Assembly (NCBI RefSeq): GCF_002735925.1
Contig: NZ_PEDL01000009.1
Location: 56,487-120,486 of the forward strand
Length of the DNA: 64,000 nt
Direction of reading: 5' to 3'
Source: Sporanaerobium hydrogeniformans
GTDB taxonomy: Bacteria; Bacillota; Clostridia; Lachnospirales; Cellulosilyticaceae
A program made the translations under genes and the position numbers. Below are positions 40,839 to 50,774 of this stretch, in pieces. Every line of letters starts with the position of its first letter. Positions within the stretch are counted from its first letter, which is position 1. The notes below the pieces were generated by a model. That model had not been told where the DNA came from. It was given only the letters and a program-made list of their open reading frames with translations, and did not search any database.

Positions 40839-41600
40839 TTAGCTATTCCTTTCTATAAACTCTTTACTAAGTTGTCTATACTGTTCTGCCCCCTTTGACC
40901 TTCCATCATAACTAATACATGACATCCCAAAACTTGGAGCTTCACTTAATCGTACACTTCTTGTTATTTTAGTTTTATAAACATGATTGCTAAAGTGAGT
41001 TTCTACCTCTTTCACTACTTGATTAGATAGATTAGTACGTGTATCATACATAGTAAAGAGTATGCCTTCTAAAACGAGTTTAGGATTTGTACTTTTTTTA
41101 ACCAATCCTATAGTTTGAACAAGTTGTGACAGTCCTTCCAAAGCATAATATTCACATTGCATAGGAATTAAAACAGTATTAGCCGCCGTTAGTGCATTAA
41201 TAGTGAGTATATTAACTGCTGGTGGACAATCAATAAATACATAGTCATATTTATCTTTTACCTTATCCAATTGCTCCTTAAGTATGAACTCTCTTTTTTT
41301 AGTATTAACTAACTCCACCTCTGTTCCTGCTAAATTCATGTTGGAAGCAATAATATCTATTTTTTCATTAGGTGAGGTTTTTATTACCTTTTTAATATCT
41401 GATTCATTAATGAGTATATCATATATGGTTTCTTGCTGACTTTTTTGAAGTCCACATCCACTAGTTGCATTTCCTTGAGGATCTATATCAACAATAAGTA
41501 CTTTATAATTGGCTTCTACTAATGCTGCTGCTAAGTTTATAACGGTGGTTGTTTTGCCGACTCCTCCTTTTTGATTAACAACTGCAATTATTTTTCCCAT
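40839..41600 (-). CDS. parA: ParA/Soj chromosome partition ATPase
   Basis: 253 residues. Deviant Walker A NQKGGVGKTTTVINLA at residues 8-23, Walker B with DCPPA, and the SVRLSEAPSFG motif. It drives origin movement with ParB and in Bacillus also modulates DnaA. The frame opens at ATG 41606, but AAAGGAG sits only a base or two from it; ATG 41600 has proper spacing. Confidence 0.96.
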   Translation of the reverse strand: MGKIIAVVNQKGGVGKTTTVINLAAALVEANYKVLIVDIDPQGNATSGCGLQKSQQETIYDILINESDIKKVIKTSPNEKIDIIASNMNLAGTEVELVNTKKREFILKEQLDKVKDKYDYVFIDCPPAVNILTINALTAANTVLIPMQCEYYALEGLSQLVQTIGLVKKSTNPKLVLEGILFTMYDTRTNLSNQVVKEVETHFSNHVYKTKITRSVRLSEAPSFGMSCISYDGRSKGAEQYRQLSKEFIERNS

Positions 41601-41714
41601 CAACATTCTCCTTTTAAACCTTTTTAATAAAAGTATATCATATCTATATTTTTATATAAACCATTTTATCCTCTTAATCTCAAATGTTTTAACAATAAAT
41701 CGTCTTATTTTTAA

Positions 41715-41730
41715 TGTTCCACGTGGAACA
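41715..41730. promoter_or_regulatory. parS site 1
   Basis: TGTTCCACGTGGAACA, a perfect 16-bp palindrome close to the Bacillus parS consensus (TGTTTCACGTGAAACA). Confidence 0.93.
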
Positions 41731-41749
41731 TTTTTATTATTCCTTTTAA

Positions 41750-41765
41750 TGTTTCACGTGGAACA
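41750..41765. promoter_or_regulatory. parS site 2
   Basis: TGTTTCACGTGGAACA, 35 bp from site 1, one base from the consensus. Both lie between the lipid-kinase terminator and parA. Confidence 0.93.
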
Positions 41766-41767
41766 TT

Positions 41768-41800
41768 AAAAAGCACCTCATGCTTCACGCTTAAGGTGCT
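41768..41800 (-). terminator. Terminator after the lipid kinase gene
   Basis: AGCACCT/AGGTGCT 7-bp stem, 15-nt loop, followed by TTTTT on the - strand, next to parS site 2. Confidence 0.8.
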
Positions 41801-41827
41801 GAATAGAATTAGATTTCTAAACTAGTA

Positions 41828-42736
41828 TTATCTAGAAGTAGATGGCATAAATATTTTCATAGCTTGTGGTATAACAGATATATTTAAAGGCAGTAAAGGT
41901 CCTTTCTCTCCATCTACATCCGTACAATACTGTATATTCTGCTGACTATTAATGGTTAATGATTTTGTTTGGAAATAAAGAACATTAGGATTATCAAAAT
42001 GCTCTCCCTGTAAAACTTTTAAAAATAAAAGAGGCATATCTTGAAAAGCTAAATTTTTAAAACATACCACATCAAAAAGGCCATCAAAAAGACTAGCATC
42101 CTTTGCTAACTTCATAAAACCTCCTGCCCCTTTGCCATTAAATATAAGAACTAAAAAAAACTTACCACTATAGCATTTGTCTTCAGTAATTAGTTCTAGA
42201 TCCATATCTTGATAATTTTGAATTACATCAAAACCTTTTACATAATAGGCTAATTTACCAAATTTATTTTTAAGTTCTGTATCCACTTCATGTGAAACTT
42301 GACTAAATGCTCCCATGTTACATACATTCACAAAATAATTATCATTTACATTTCCTATATCTACTAAATCATAATATCTATTTGCTATAATGTCTAAGGC
42401 TTGTGAAAGCTTACTAGGTATTCCTAAAGAATTTGCAAAATCATTAGCAGTTCCTAAAGGTAAAATACCTAATGGAATATGAGTAAGTTTCTTTCTAATC
42501 ATACCTTGAACACATTCATTAATAGTTCCATCTCCTCCTGAAACAATTATCATTTCAGTAGTATCAGAGTCTATTTTTTCCATTATATACTTTTCCATTG
42601 AACCTTTTCCCTGACTACGAAAAATTTGCAAATTGCACCCCATATCCTGTATGCGTGCTGTAATGTAATCTAAGTTTGATACTACTTCTTGGTGTCCAGA
42701 ATAGGCATTATATAATAACACAGCATTTTTATTCAT
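41828..42736 (-). CDS. Diacylglycerol/lipid kinase (DagK/YegS family)
   Basis: 302 residues. Seen: AYSGHQEV for the phosphate loop, the nucleotide motif VSGGDGTINECVQG (residues 64-77), PLGTANDFANSLG, and a C-terminal beta-sandwich with LFDGLFDVV. The family uses ATP to phosphorylate diacylglycerol or related lipids, recycling lipid left from lipoteichoic acid synthesis. Single gene between parA and argS. Confidence 0.92.
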   Translation of the reverse strand: MNKNAVLLYNAYSGHQEVVSNLDYITARIQDMGCNLQIFRSQGKGSMEKYIMEKIDSDTTEMIIVSGGDGTINECVQGMIRKKLTHIPLGILPLGTANDFANSLGIPSKLSQALDIIANRYYDLVDIGNVNDNYFVNVCNMGAFSQVSHEVDTELKNKFGKLAYYVKGFDVIQNYQDMDLELITEDKCYSGKFFLVLIFNGKGAGGFMKLAKDASLFDGLFDVVCFKNLAFQDMPLLFLKVLQGEHFDNPNVLYFQTKSLTINSQQNIQYCTDVDGEKGPLLPLNISVIPQAMKIFMPSTSR

Positions 42737-42906
42737 CTTTAAATCCCCTATACATCAATATAATAATATTATTTTACCTATTTCACATAAATACATTATG
42801 TGTTTATGATTAGTATTTTATTCTACTCTACTTATTAAATCAATATATTATATATACAATTTCAATCTAATTTGCAGTTTAAATTGTAACATATTAACAA
42901 AAAAAT

Positions 42907-42997
42907 AAAATGAGCTCTCTAAAGTATTCCTTAACTATAGAGCTGGATTTATTTATCATATACCTTCTCTATTAAATACTTTAGAATGACTCATTTT
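42907..42997 (-). terminator. Long imperfect hairpin after argS
   Basis: AAAATGAG/CTCATTTT (8 bp) and TCTAAAGTATT/AATACTTTAGA (11 bp), with ATAGAG/CTCTAT nearer the loop; on the - strand TTTTATTTTTTT follows. It begins 10 nt after the argS stop and is longer than needed for termination. Confidence 0.65.
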
Positions 42998-43006
42998 AAA
43001 CCTATT

Positions 43007-44719
43007 TTACATCTGACTAGGTGCTTCAATCCCTAATAAGAATAATGCATTTTTAATTACATATTTTACTGCCACCACAATAGCAAGTCGAGAATCTCTC
43101 ACCTTATGATCTTCTACTAAAATAGCATTGTCATGGTAAAATTTATTGAAAGCTTGTGCTAAATCTACTGCATAACGTGCGATATAAGAAGGTTCATACT
43201 TATGTGCTGCCTCTCTTATTGTCTGCTCAAATACTGCTAGTTCTTTAATAACACCTATAGATGCTTCGTCTGATATAATACTATAATCTATATCCAATTG
43301 AGGAATTTGATTTAAATTAATATTAGCCTTCTTTAGTACACTACATGCCCTTGCATGAGTATATTGTACGTATGGGCCTGTCTCTCCATCAAAATTTAAC
43401 ACACGTTCCCATGAAAATTGAATATCTTTTATAATATTGTTATACATATCATCAAATATAACAGCTCCAATACCTACTTGTTTTGCAATTTCATCTTTAT
43501 TAAGTAAATCTGGATTCTTCTCTTCAATAATTTTCTTAGTCTTTTGTATTGATTCATTAAGAATATCCTCCAAGAAAACAACATTTCCTGAACGAGTAGA
43601 GAGCTTTCCTCCTTCCATACTTACCATACCAAATGGCACATGTACAAGGTTTTTTGACCATTCATATCCCATTTTCTCAATTACCTTAAAAAATTGTGCA
43701 AAGTGCAAGTTTTGCTGCAAAGCAGTAACAATGATACATTTTTTAAAGTCATACGTTTCTTTACGGTATTTAGCTGCTGTAATATCACGTGTCGCATAGA
43801 GTGAACTACCATCATTTTTTGTAATCAAACATGGAGGCATATTTTCTTCATCTAAACGAACTATTTTAGCACCTTCACTTATTTCAATTAATCCTTTGTC
43901 CTCAAGCTCTTTAACAACTACACTCATTTTATCATTATAGAAAGCCTCACCGTTATAACTATCAAACTTAACACCTAGCATATCATATACACGTTCAAAT
44001 TCTTTTAAGCTAACACTTTTAAACCAGTTCCAAAGAGCAAGTGCTTCCTCATCACCATTTTCCATTTTTGTAAAATAATCTCTAGCCTCTTGCTCCATTT
44101 CTGGATATTTTTTTGCTTCATCATGGAACAAAACATAGATTCTTAAAAGTTCCGAAATACCTTTCTCTTCAACATCTTCTTTACTAGAGTATTTTTTATA
44201 GGCCACTATTAGCTTACCAAACTGAGTACCCCAATCCCCTAAATGATTCACACCCACACATTTATAGCCTAAAGCTTCGTAAATACGATATAAGCTATTA
44301 CCTATAACCGTAGAACGAAGATGACCTACATGAAAAGGTTTAGCAATATTAGGTGAAGAATAATCGATAACTATATTTCCAAGCTCTTTTGTTTGACTTA
44401 TGCCATAGTACTCTTTTTGTTCTAGTACATCACTTAAAATAGACTTTACTAAAGCCATTTTGTTTAAAAAGAAGTTTACATAAGCATTAACATTCTCAGT
44501 ACGTTCAACTATTTCACTCTCTCCTAAACTTTCCTTAATCTCTTTAGCGATAATAGGTGGTGCCTTTCTAAGCTCTTTTGCTAACTTGAAACATGGAAAT
44601 GCAAAATCTCCCATTTCAGTATTTGTTGGAATCTCTAGCATATTATATATCTCATCTTGATTTAAATAATCAATTTTATTACTAAGTAACTTTGCAATCT
44701 CTATCTTGAAATTATTCAT
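43007..44719 (-). CDS. argS: Arginyl-tRNA synthetase
   Basis: 570 residues, class I. N-terminal Add1 domain, then HIGH motif as HVGH in SSPNIAKPFHVGHLRST, KMSKS region replaced by GKLSTRSGN as in many ArgRS, and the C-terminal DALR anticodon domain (YTHARACSVLKKA onward). Own promoter at 44753-44781; no T-box seen. Confidence 0.97.
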   Translation of the reverse strand: MNNFKIEIAKLLSNKIDYLNQDEIYNMLEIPTNTEMGDFAFPCFKLAKELRKAPPIIAKEIKESLGESEIVERTENVNAYVNFFLNKMALVKSILSDVLEQKEYYGISQTKELGNIVIDYSSPNIAKPFHVGHLRSTVIGNSLYRIYEALGYKCVGVNHLGDWGTQFGKLIVAYKKYSSKEDVEEKGISELLRIYVLFHDEAKKYPEMEQEARDYFTKMENGDEEALALWNWFKSVSLKEFERVYDMLGVKFDSYNGEAFYNDKMSVVVKELEDKGLIEISEGAKIVRLDEENMPPCLITKNDGSSLYATRDITAAKYRKETYDFKKCIIVTALQQNLHFAQFFKVIEKMGYEWSKNLVHVPFGMVSMEGGKLSTRSGNVVFLEDILNESIQKTKKIIEEKNPDLLNKDEIAKQVGIGAVIFDDMYNNIIKDIQFSWERVLNFDGETGPYVQYTHARACSVLKKANINLNQIPQLDIDYSIISDEASIGVIKELAVFEQTIREAAHKYEPSYIARYAVDLAQAFNKFYHDNAILVEDHKVRDSRLAIVVAVKYVIKNALFLLGIEAPSQM

Positions 44720-44752
44720 TTTCTATTCTCCTTCATTTGCAAATCTATTCAT

Positions 44753-44781
44753 ATTGTACATAATTATTACTACTATAGCAA
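44753..44781 (-). promoter_or_regulatory. Candidate promoter of argS
   Basis: TTGCTA (44776-44781), 17-nt spacer, TACAAT (44753-44758); about 30 nt before the RBS GAAGGAG. Confidence 0.6.
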
Positions 44782-44876
44782 GTTGTGATTTCTATCTGTT
44801 CCTTTTATTGCTTATCACTTATAATCATTATTTCCTTGGTTCTTTCACTCTAATCATTCTCTACCCATTATAAAAA

Positions 44877-44898
44877 GCAGCTAAATAAACTTAGCTGC
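44877..44898 (-). terminator. Terminator after noc
   Basis: GCAGCTAA/TTAGCTGC, 8-bp stem, 6-nt loop, TTTTT on the - strand, 4 nt past the noc stop. Confidence 0.88.
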
Positions 44899-44901
44899 CT
44901 T

Positions 44902-45702
44902 TTATTGGTTTATAGGAATCTTAATCCTTATTTCATAACCATCTTGTTGTTCTTTCATTGTATATTTAGCATCTATCCCGGCCTTTTGGATCATATCTAC
45001 GGCCTGTGTAATGGTATTTGTCACAAGTCTAATATCTTTTATATATGATTTAACTTTTTGATTCGACTTATGTTTAATCATCTCTTCTTTTGTTAAATCA
45101 ACCAACATCTGTTCTATAAGCTGCTCTGTTCGCTTAACATTTAAGTCCTGTTTTATAATTTTCTCTAAAGCCACTAAATGCATTTCTTCATTTGGCAGCT
45201 TTAATAAAGCTCTAGCATGTCTTTCTGTTAAATTATTTTCAACTAATAATTTTTGAACAATGGAAGATAACTTTAAAATTCTTAATTTGTTGGCAACAGT
45301 AGATTGGTTTTTACCAAGAGTATTAGCTAACTCTTGTTGAGTATACCCATAATCCTGCATAATATTATAATAGGCTTGACTTTCTTCTAAGAAATTAAGA
45401 TTTTCTCTCTGCAAATTCTCTATCAATGCTAGAACTGCACTATCTTTAGTTGTTACTTCTATAATAACAGCTGGAATGGTTAGGAGTCCTGCTAATTTAG
45501 ATGCTTTTAATCTTCTTTCACCAGCAATTAATTCATAAAAGTTACCTATGGCTCTCACAGTAATTGGTTGCATAAGTCCATGCTCTAAAATAGAATTAGC
45601 TAGCTCTTGTAATGCTGTCTCTGAAAATACTTTCCTAGGTTGATATGGATTAGGTTTAACAAGGTCAACAGGAACTAATTCTATTTTTAATTCTTTTTGC
45701 AT
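44902..45702 (-). CDS. noc: Nucleoid occlusion protein (ParB-like)
   Basis: 266 residues. ParB fold with LIAGERRLKASKLAGLLTIP, ENLQRENLNFLEESQAY and HTH ELANTLGKNQSTVANKLRIL. Its position after rsmG is that of noc in Bacillus, and the other ParB in the window is the parA-linked Spo0J. Noc binds its own DNA sites and the membrane to keep division away from the nucleoid. The first residues (MQKELKIELVPVD) could serve as a short amphipathic membrane tag. I saw no palindromic Noc site (ATTTCCCGGGAAAT) here. Confidence 0.85.
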   Translation of the reverse strand: MQKELKIELVPVDLVKPNPYQPRKVFSETALQELANSILEHGLMQPITVRAIGNFYELIAGERRLKASKLAGLLTIPAVIIEVTTKDSAVLALIENLQRENLNFLEESQAYYNIMQDYGYTQQELANTLGKNQSTVANKLRILKLSSIVQKLLVENNLTERHARALLKLPNEEMHLVALEKIIKQDLNVKRTEQLIEQMLVDLTKEEMIKHKSNQKVKSYIKDIRLVTNTITQAVDMIQKAGIDAKYTMKEQQDGYEIRIKIPINQ

Positions 45703-45807
45703 TTTTTACTGCTCCCCTCTAATTCAACGATTTTCGCTAAACTTAATTATACCATATATTGCCTCTAAAAACTATAATGCACAAAAATTATTAATAATTC
45801 AAACTTT

Positions 45808-46530
45808 TCATACACCTAATGGATTTTTTGTAGGTTCTCCTGCTTTTCTAGGATATTTTTTAGCTGTTTTATTCACTTTAATAATTTTAGCTATTCGATG
45901 ATTAAGTTCTGTAAAAGGAACAGTTGCATCCACTATCTCTTCTAATTTCCCCCCTAATATTTGAATGGCTTTTGAGCCTTGTTCAAGCTCTTCATCTAAC
46001 TTTTGCCCCTTTAAAGCAAGAAGGTATCCTCCTTGCTTTACAAAAGGAAGGGTGTACTCACTTAAAACTGCTAAATTAGCTACCGCTCTAGATGCACACA
46101 TATCAAAAGCTTCTCTGTATTCTTCTTTTTTGCCTAGATCTTCTGCTCTCGAATGTACACAACTTATTTTCTCTAATTTTAACTCTCTTATGACTTCATT
46201 TAAGAAATTTAAGCGCTTATTAAGGGCATCTACTAAAATAATATCTATATGAGGATATACTATTTTTATAACTAACCCAGGAAAGCCTGCCCCTGTTCCT
46301 ATATCAATCAGTGTTTTTATATCTTTCATATTTGTGGCTTTATTCACTGTTAGGCAATCTAAAAAATGTTTTGTAATAATCTCTCTATCATCTGTAATAG
46401 CCGTAAGATTTAGTTTTTGATTCCACTCTAAAAGAAGCTCTTTATATCGAAGTAATTGATTGATTTGCTTTTGATCTAATTCTATACCTAGTAATAAAGC
46501 TCCTTGTGCTAATAATTCTCTTTCGTTCAT
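45808..46530 (-). CDS. rsmG: 16S rRNA (guanine-527-N7)-methyltransferase
   Basis: 240 residues. SAM-binding motif LIDIGTGAGFPGLVIKI at about residues 71-87 and DALNKRLNFLNEV after it, typical of RsmG (GidB). Follows mnmG by 3 nt, so the mnmE-mnmG-rsmG order of the Bacillus origin region is kept. Followed by a 105-bp gap before noc, which has an extended -10 of its own (TGGTATAAT, near 45745). Confidence 0.96.
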   Translation of the reverse strand: MNERELLAQGALLLGIELDQKQINQLLRYKELLLEWNQKLNLTAITDDREIITKHFLDCLTVNKATNMKDIKTLIDIGTGAGFPGLVIKIVYPHIDIILVDALNKRLNFLNEVIRELKLEKISCVHSRAEDLGKKEEYREAFDMCASRAVANLAVLSEYTLPFVKQGGYLLALKGQKLDEELEQGSKAIQILGGKLEEIVDATVPFTELNHRIAKIIKVNKTAKKYPRKAGEPTKNPLGV

Positions 46531-46533
46531 CTT

Positions 46534-48444
46534 TTAATCCTCTTTCGATGCTACATCATCTTTTTTATCTCTTCTTCTCTGTTCTAAATAAACCAATAAC
46601 ATAGAAATATCTGCTGGGGATACTCCTGATATACGAGAAGCTTGTCCTATAGATACAGGTCTAATCTGCTCAAGTTTTTGTTTAGCCTCTAATCTTAAAC
46701 TAGAAACATCATTGTAATTAATATCTTGAGGAATTAGTTTACGTTCCAATCGCTTAAACTGTTCAACTTGTTTAAGCTGTCTTGAAATATAGCCTTCATA
46801 TTTTAATTCAATCATAACTTGATTAATAATATCACTTTCTAGGTTAGGTCTTTGGGCATCCACTTGAGCAAAATCGCTATATTCTAATTCAGGCCTTTTT
46901 AATAATTCCGATAAAGCTATTCCAGATCGTAGAAGTGTGCTTCCTTTAGCTTCAAGTATTTGTTGAACAGCTTCACTTGTGCCTACATATACTGTCTTTA
47001 ATCTTTCAAGCTCTTCTTGAATAGCTATACGTTTTTCAATAAATTTATTATATCTTTCCTGATCTATAAGTCCAACTTCATAACCTTTTTCAGTTAATCT
47101 TAAATCTGCGTTATCCTGTCTTAAAAGAAGTCTATACTCTGCACGAGATGTCATCATACGATAAGGCTCTTTTGTTCCTTTGGTTACTAAGTCATCTATT
47201 AGGACACCTATATACCCTTCTGATCGGTCAATAACTAAAGGTTCTTTACCTTTAATTTTAAGAACTGCATTAATACCAGCTATTAGACCTTGTGCTGCTG
47301 CTTCTTCATAACCTGAACTTCCATTCATTTGTCCAGCACTAAAGAAGCCTTCTATTTCTTTGAATTCAAGAGAATGTTTAAGTTGAAGTGGATTAATACA
47401 ATCATACTCTATTGCATAACCTGTTCTCATAACTTCTACCTTTTCCATTCCTTTAATAGAACGTAACATCCTAAGTTGAACTTCTTCTGGTAAGGAAGAA
47501 CTCATCCCTTGAACGTACATTTCGGTTGTATCCTCTCCTTCAGGTTCAATAAAAATTTGATGACGTGGTTTATCTGAAAATCTTACCACCTTATCTTCAA
47601 TAGATGGACAATATCTAGGACCTGTTCCCTCTATAACTCCAGCATATAGTGGTGAAAGATGTAAGTTATCCCGAATAATTTGGTGAGTTTCTTCTGTTGT
47701 ATAAGCTAAATAGCAAGGAAACTGCTTTCTTTTAATATCCTGTTCTTTATTTTCAAAAGAAAAAGGAACGATGGCTTCATCACCATGTTGAGGTTCCATT
47801 TGACTAAAATCAATCGTTCTTGCATCTACACGAGCTGGTGTACCTGTCTTAAATCTTCTTAACTCTATATTATGATTTTTTAAAGCTTCACTAAGTGCGT
47901 TAGATGTTTTTAATCCATTAGGACCTGTATATTCAATACACTCACCTGTTAAACATCTTGAACGAATATAAGTCCCACCTGCTAACACAATCCCTTTACA
48001 CTCATAAAATGCACCTGTATTAGTAATAACACCTTTTACTTTATTGTTTTCTATTTTTATATCTACAATCTCTTGTTGCCTTATTGATAAGTTAGGGGTA
48101 TTTTCTAAAACATGCTTCATTGACTTACTATATTTCACCTTATCTGCTTGAGCTCTTAGTGAATGTACAGCTGGTCCTTTGGCTGTATTTAGCATACGAG
48201 ATTGAATATAGGTTTTATCTATATTCTTTCCCATTTCCCCACCTAGTGCATCAATCTCTCTCACTAGATGACCTTTTGAAGTCCCTCCTATATTAGGGTT
48301 ACAAGGCATCATTGCAATGCTATCTAGAGACATCGTAAACATTATTGTCTTACAGCCCATTCTAGCTGCTGCAAGAGCTGCTTCTGAGCCAGCATGCCCC
48401 CCTCCTATTACTGCAATATCTATTTTTTCTGCAATATAAGCCAT
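46534..48444 (-). CDS. mnmG: tRNA uridine-34 5-carboxymethylaminomethyl modification enzyme MnmG
   Basis: 636 residues. FAD site [19 protein letters not shown] at the N-terminus, family signature [12 protein letters not shown], and a C-terminal helical domain that binds MnmE and tRNA. With MnmE it modifies wobble uridine of several tRNAs. Lies 9 nt after mnmE. Confidence 0.97.
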   Translation of the reverse strand: MAYIAEKIDIAVIGGGHAGSEAALAAARMGCKTIMFTMSLDSIAMMPCNPNIGGTSKGHLVREIDALGGEMGKNIDKTYIQSRMLNTAKGPAVHSLRAQADKVKYSKSMKHVLENTPNLSIRQQEIVDIKIENNKVKGVITNTGAFYECKGIVLAGGTYIRSRCLTGECIEYTGPNGLKTSNALSEALKNHNIELRRFKTGTPARVDARTIDFSQMEPQHGDEAIVPFSFENKEQDIKRKQFPCYLAYTTEETHQIIRDNLHLSPLYAGVIEGTGPRYCPSIEDKVVRFSDKPRHQIFIEPEGEDTTEMYVQGMSSSLPEEVQLRMLRSIKGMEKVEVMRTGYAIEYDCINPLQLKHSLEFKEIEGFFSAGQMNGSSGYEEAAAQGLIAGINAVLKIKGKEPLVIDRSEGYIGVLIDDLVTKGTKEPYRMMTSRAEYRLLLRQDNADLRLTEKGYEVGLIDQERYNKFIEKRIAIQEELERLKTVYVGTSEAVQQILEAKGSTLLRSGIALSELLKRPELEYSDFAQVDAQRPNLESDIINQVMIELKYEGYISRQLKQVEQFKRLERKLIPQDINYNDVSSLRLEAKQKLEQIRPVSIGQASRISGVSPADISMLLVYLEQRRRDKKDDVASKED

Positions 48445-48453
48445 ATTTATCGC

Positions 48454-49836
48454 CTACTTTCCTAAACAAAATCTACTAAATAACTGATTAATTATTTCAT
48501 CTTTTAATGCTTCTCCTATAATCATCCCTAAATGACCATAGGCATCATGAAGATCAATTGCTAAGCAATCTTCTGGAAGACCTATTTCAATTGCCTCAAT
48601 TACTTTATTTAAGCTTTTAATAGCTTTAACAAGTGCTTCTTTTTGTCTGTTGTTGGATAAAGTCACCTCTCCATTAATAGAAGTACTTCCTTTTATCACA
48701 AACTGTTTCATACTATTTTTCAATTCAACTAATCCATACTGTGTCTTAGAAGAAATATTAATTACTTCACCATATCTTAAATATTCCTCTACTATTTCTC
48801 GGGAAATAGTATTGCCTAAGTCATTTTTTGTACAAACATAAATTATTTTCTTCCCTCTTACTTGTTCTAAAATCTCTATATCTTTATCTGTTATCCCACT
48901 ATGGCTATCTATTAGCATAAGCACTATATCTGCTGCTTCAATAGAACTTTTAGATTTCTCAACCCCTATTTTTTCAACCACATCTTCGGTTTCTCTAATC
49001 CCTGCGGTATCTAATAATAAGAAAGGGATACCATCTATATTGAGATACGCCTCCACAATATCCCTTGTTGTACCTGGAATATCTGTTACTATAGCTTTAT
49101 TTTCTTCAAGTAATGCATTTAGTAAAGAGGATTTTCCTACATTAGGTCTTCCCACAATAGCTGTTTTCACACCTTCCCTAATCATCTTACCCGTATCAGC
49201 TGTAGCAAGTAACTCATTAAACTCTTGTACTAAATCTCTTAATTCCATTTCAAAGTCATCTGTTATAGGTTCATCTTGATCATATTCAGGATAGTCTATA
49301 GATACTTCTATACGGGCAATCACTTGTATTAATCTCTCTTGATATTCCCTTATTTTTTTAGATAAACGTCCTTCTAACTGACCTACAGCCTGCGAAAGAG
49401 AGAGTTCTGTCTTAGCCTCAATAATATCCATAATTGCTTCTACCTGTGCTAAATCTATACGTCCATTTAAAAATGCCCTTTTAGTAAATTCACCATTCTC
49501 AGCAAGTCTTGCACCATTTTTAATAAGTTCCATTAGGACAGTATTAAGAGGCACAGGGCCACCATGACAATTTATTTCAACTACATCTTCTCTCGTAAAC
49601 GTCCTAGGCCCCTTCATCAGCATTACAAGTACTTCATCTAATATTTCACCATTATCATTAATTATATGTCCATAATTAATAGTATGAGTGTGTGTATCTA
49701 TCAATAATTTTTTATTAGCAGCTCTAAAGACTTTATCTACTATTGTAACACTATCTCTCCCACTAACTCGAATGATTCCAATTCCACCTACTCCGATAGG
49801 TGTTGAGATAGCTGCTATAGTATCTTGAAATAGCAT
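48454..49836 (-). CDS. mnmE: tRNA modification GTPase MnmE
   Basis: 460 residues: N-terminal folate-binding domain (DTIAAISTPIGVGGIGIIRV), helical domain, inserted G domain (P-loop GRPNVGKSSLLNAL, DTAGIRET, TKND) and the C-terminal FCLGK with the Cys used in the reaction. Partner of MnmG. A terminator lies between the upstream khpB and this gene, so part of its expression may be read-through or from an unseen promoter. Confidence 0.97.
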   Translation of the reverse strand: MLFQDTIAAISTPIGVGGIGIIRVSGRDSVTIVDKVFRAANKKLLIDTHTHTINYGHIINDNGEILDEVLVMLMKGPRTFTREDVVEINCHGGPVPLNTVLMELIKNGARLAENGEFTKRAFLNGRIDLAQVEAIMDIIEAKTELSLSQAVGQLEGRLSKKIREYQERLIQVIARIEVSIDYPEYDQDEPITDDFEMELRDLVQEFNELLATADTGKMIREGVKTAIVGRPNVGKSSLLNALLEENKAIVTDIPGTTRDIVEAYLNIDGIPFLLLDTAGIRETEDVVEKIGVEKSKSSIEAADIVLMLIDSHSGITDKDIEILEQVRGKKIIYVCTKNDLGNTISREIVEEYLRYGEVINISSKTQYGLVELKNSMKQFVIKGSTSINGEVTLSNNRQKEALVKAIKSLNKVIEAIEIGLPEDCLAIDLHDAYGHLGMIIGEALKDEIINQLFSRFCLGK

Positions 49837-49853
49837 TATTTTTCATCCTTTCT

Positions 49854-49883
49854 TTAAAAAAAACCCAGTAATGAAACTGGGTT
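49854..49883 (-). terminator. Terminator between khpB and mnmE
   Basis: AACCCAGT/ACTGGGTT, 8-bp stem, 6-nt loop, eight T residues on the - strand, directly after the khpB stop and 18 nt before mnmE. Confidence 0.9.
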
Positions 49884-50693
49884 TTATCTATATGATTTAT
49901 TTTGGTATGCTGGACTAATTACGACCCTTCTAAACGGCTCTTTACCTTCACTATGAGTTTTTACAAACCTACTATCTTGTAGCGCAGAATGAATAATTCT
50001 TCTATCATATGGATTCATAGGCTCTAAAATAATAGGTTTTCTTGTTTGCTGCACTTTTTTACTTAATTTATAAGCCAACTTACGAAGGGTTTCCTCTCGT
50101 CTTTCTCTATAGTTTTCTGTATCAATCATTATTTTAATATATTCTTGTCTCTGCTTATTAGCAACGATATTTACAATATATTGAATAGCATCAAGGGTTT
50201 CCCCTCTCTTCCCTATTATGATCCCCATATTATTACCTGAAATACTGATACTAATTCTGTTGTTATTTACAACCTTACTAGTCATTGTTGCATCTATAGA
50301 CATTTCTTTAAGAAGTTTTTCTAAAAAACTCATAGCGAGACCTGTTACCTCTTCTAATTCTTCAGGTGTTACTACTACAAAGTCTTCTGAATCCTTTTTA
50401 AGTTCTTTTTTTACTTCCTTTTTCACTTCTTTATTTGGGAGCTCTTTTTTTGTATTTTCTACTTCTTTAGGTACTTCTTTCTCAAATTTAACTTGTAATT
50501 TAATAGGTTCTTCTTTAACTTTCTCTTTAATAGAAACTCTTACTTTAGCTTCTTTAGCTCCGAAACCTAGCAATCCTTTTGAACCTTTTGATATTACTTC
50601 AACTTCAACTTCATCTCTACTAGCACCTAATTCAATACATGCTTCAGTAACTGCATCTTCAATAGTTTTCCCTACTTTTTCAACAAAATTCAT
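49884..50693 (-). CDS. khpB: RNA-binding protein KhpB (Jag)
   Basis: 269 residues: Jag-N domain (residues 1-50, ISKGSKGLLGFGAKEAKVRV), a Lys/Glu-rich linker (60-115), a KH domain with GIIIGKRGETLDAIQYIVN, and an R3H domain with PYDRRIIHSALQDS. KhpB binds RNA with KhpA and affects cell elongation and division. Sits after yidC, as in other Firmicutes. The linker is unusually full of KE repeats, likely flexible. Confidence 0.95.
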   Translation of the reverse strand: MNFVEKVGKTIEDAVTEACIELGASRDEVEVEVISKGSKGLLGFGAKEAKVRVSIKEKVKEEPIKLQVKFEKEVPKEVENTKKELPNKEVKKEVKKELKKDSEDFVVVTPEELEEVTGLAMSFLEKLLKEMSIDATMTSKVVNNNRISISISGNNMGIIIGKRGETLDAIQYIVNIVANKQRQEYIKIMIDTENYRERREETLRKLAYKLSKKVQQTRKPIILEPMNPYDRRIIHSALQDSRFVKTHSEGKEPFRRVVISPAYQNKSYR

Positions 50694-50774
50694 ATCAACA
50701 CCCCCAGGTTTTGGTATAGTTATTCCTTTTGATCTGATTCCTTACTGTCTACATTTACTGTTTATTATTCGCTT

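Noticed and set aside
43437..43799. 120-residue + strand frame inside argS
   Set aside because: Shadow of the ArgRS coding sequence, no RBS or family features.
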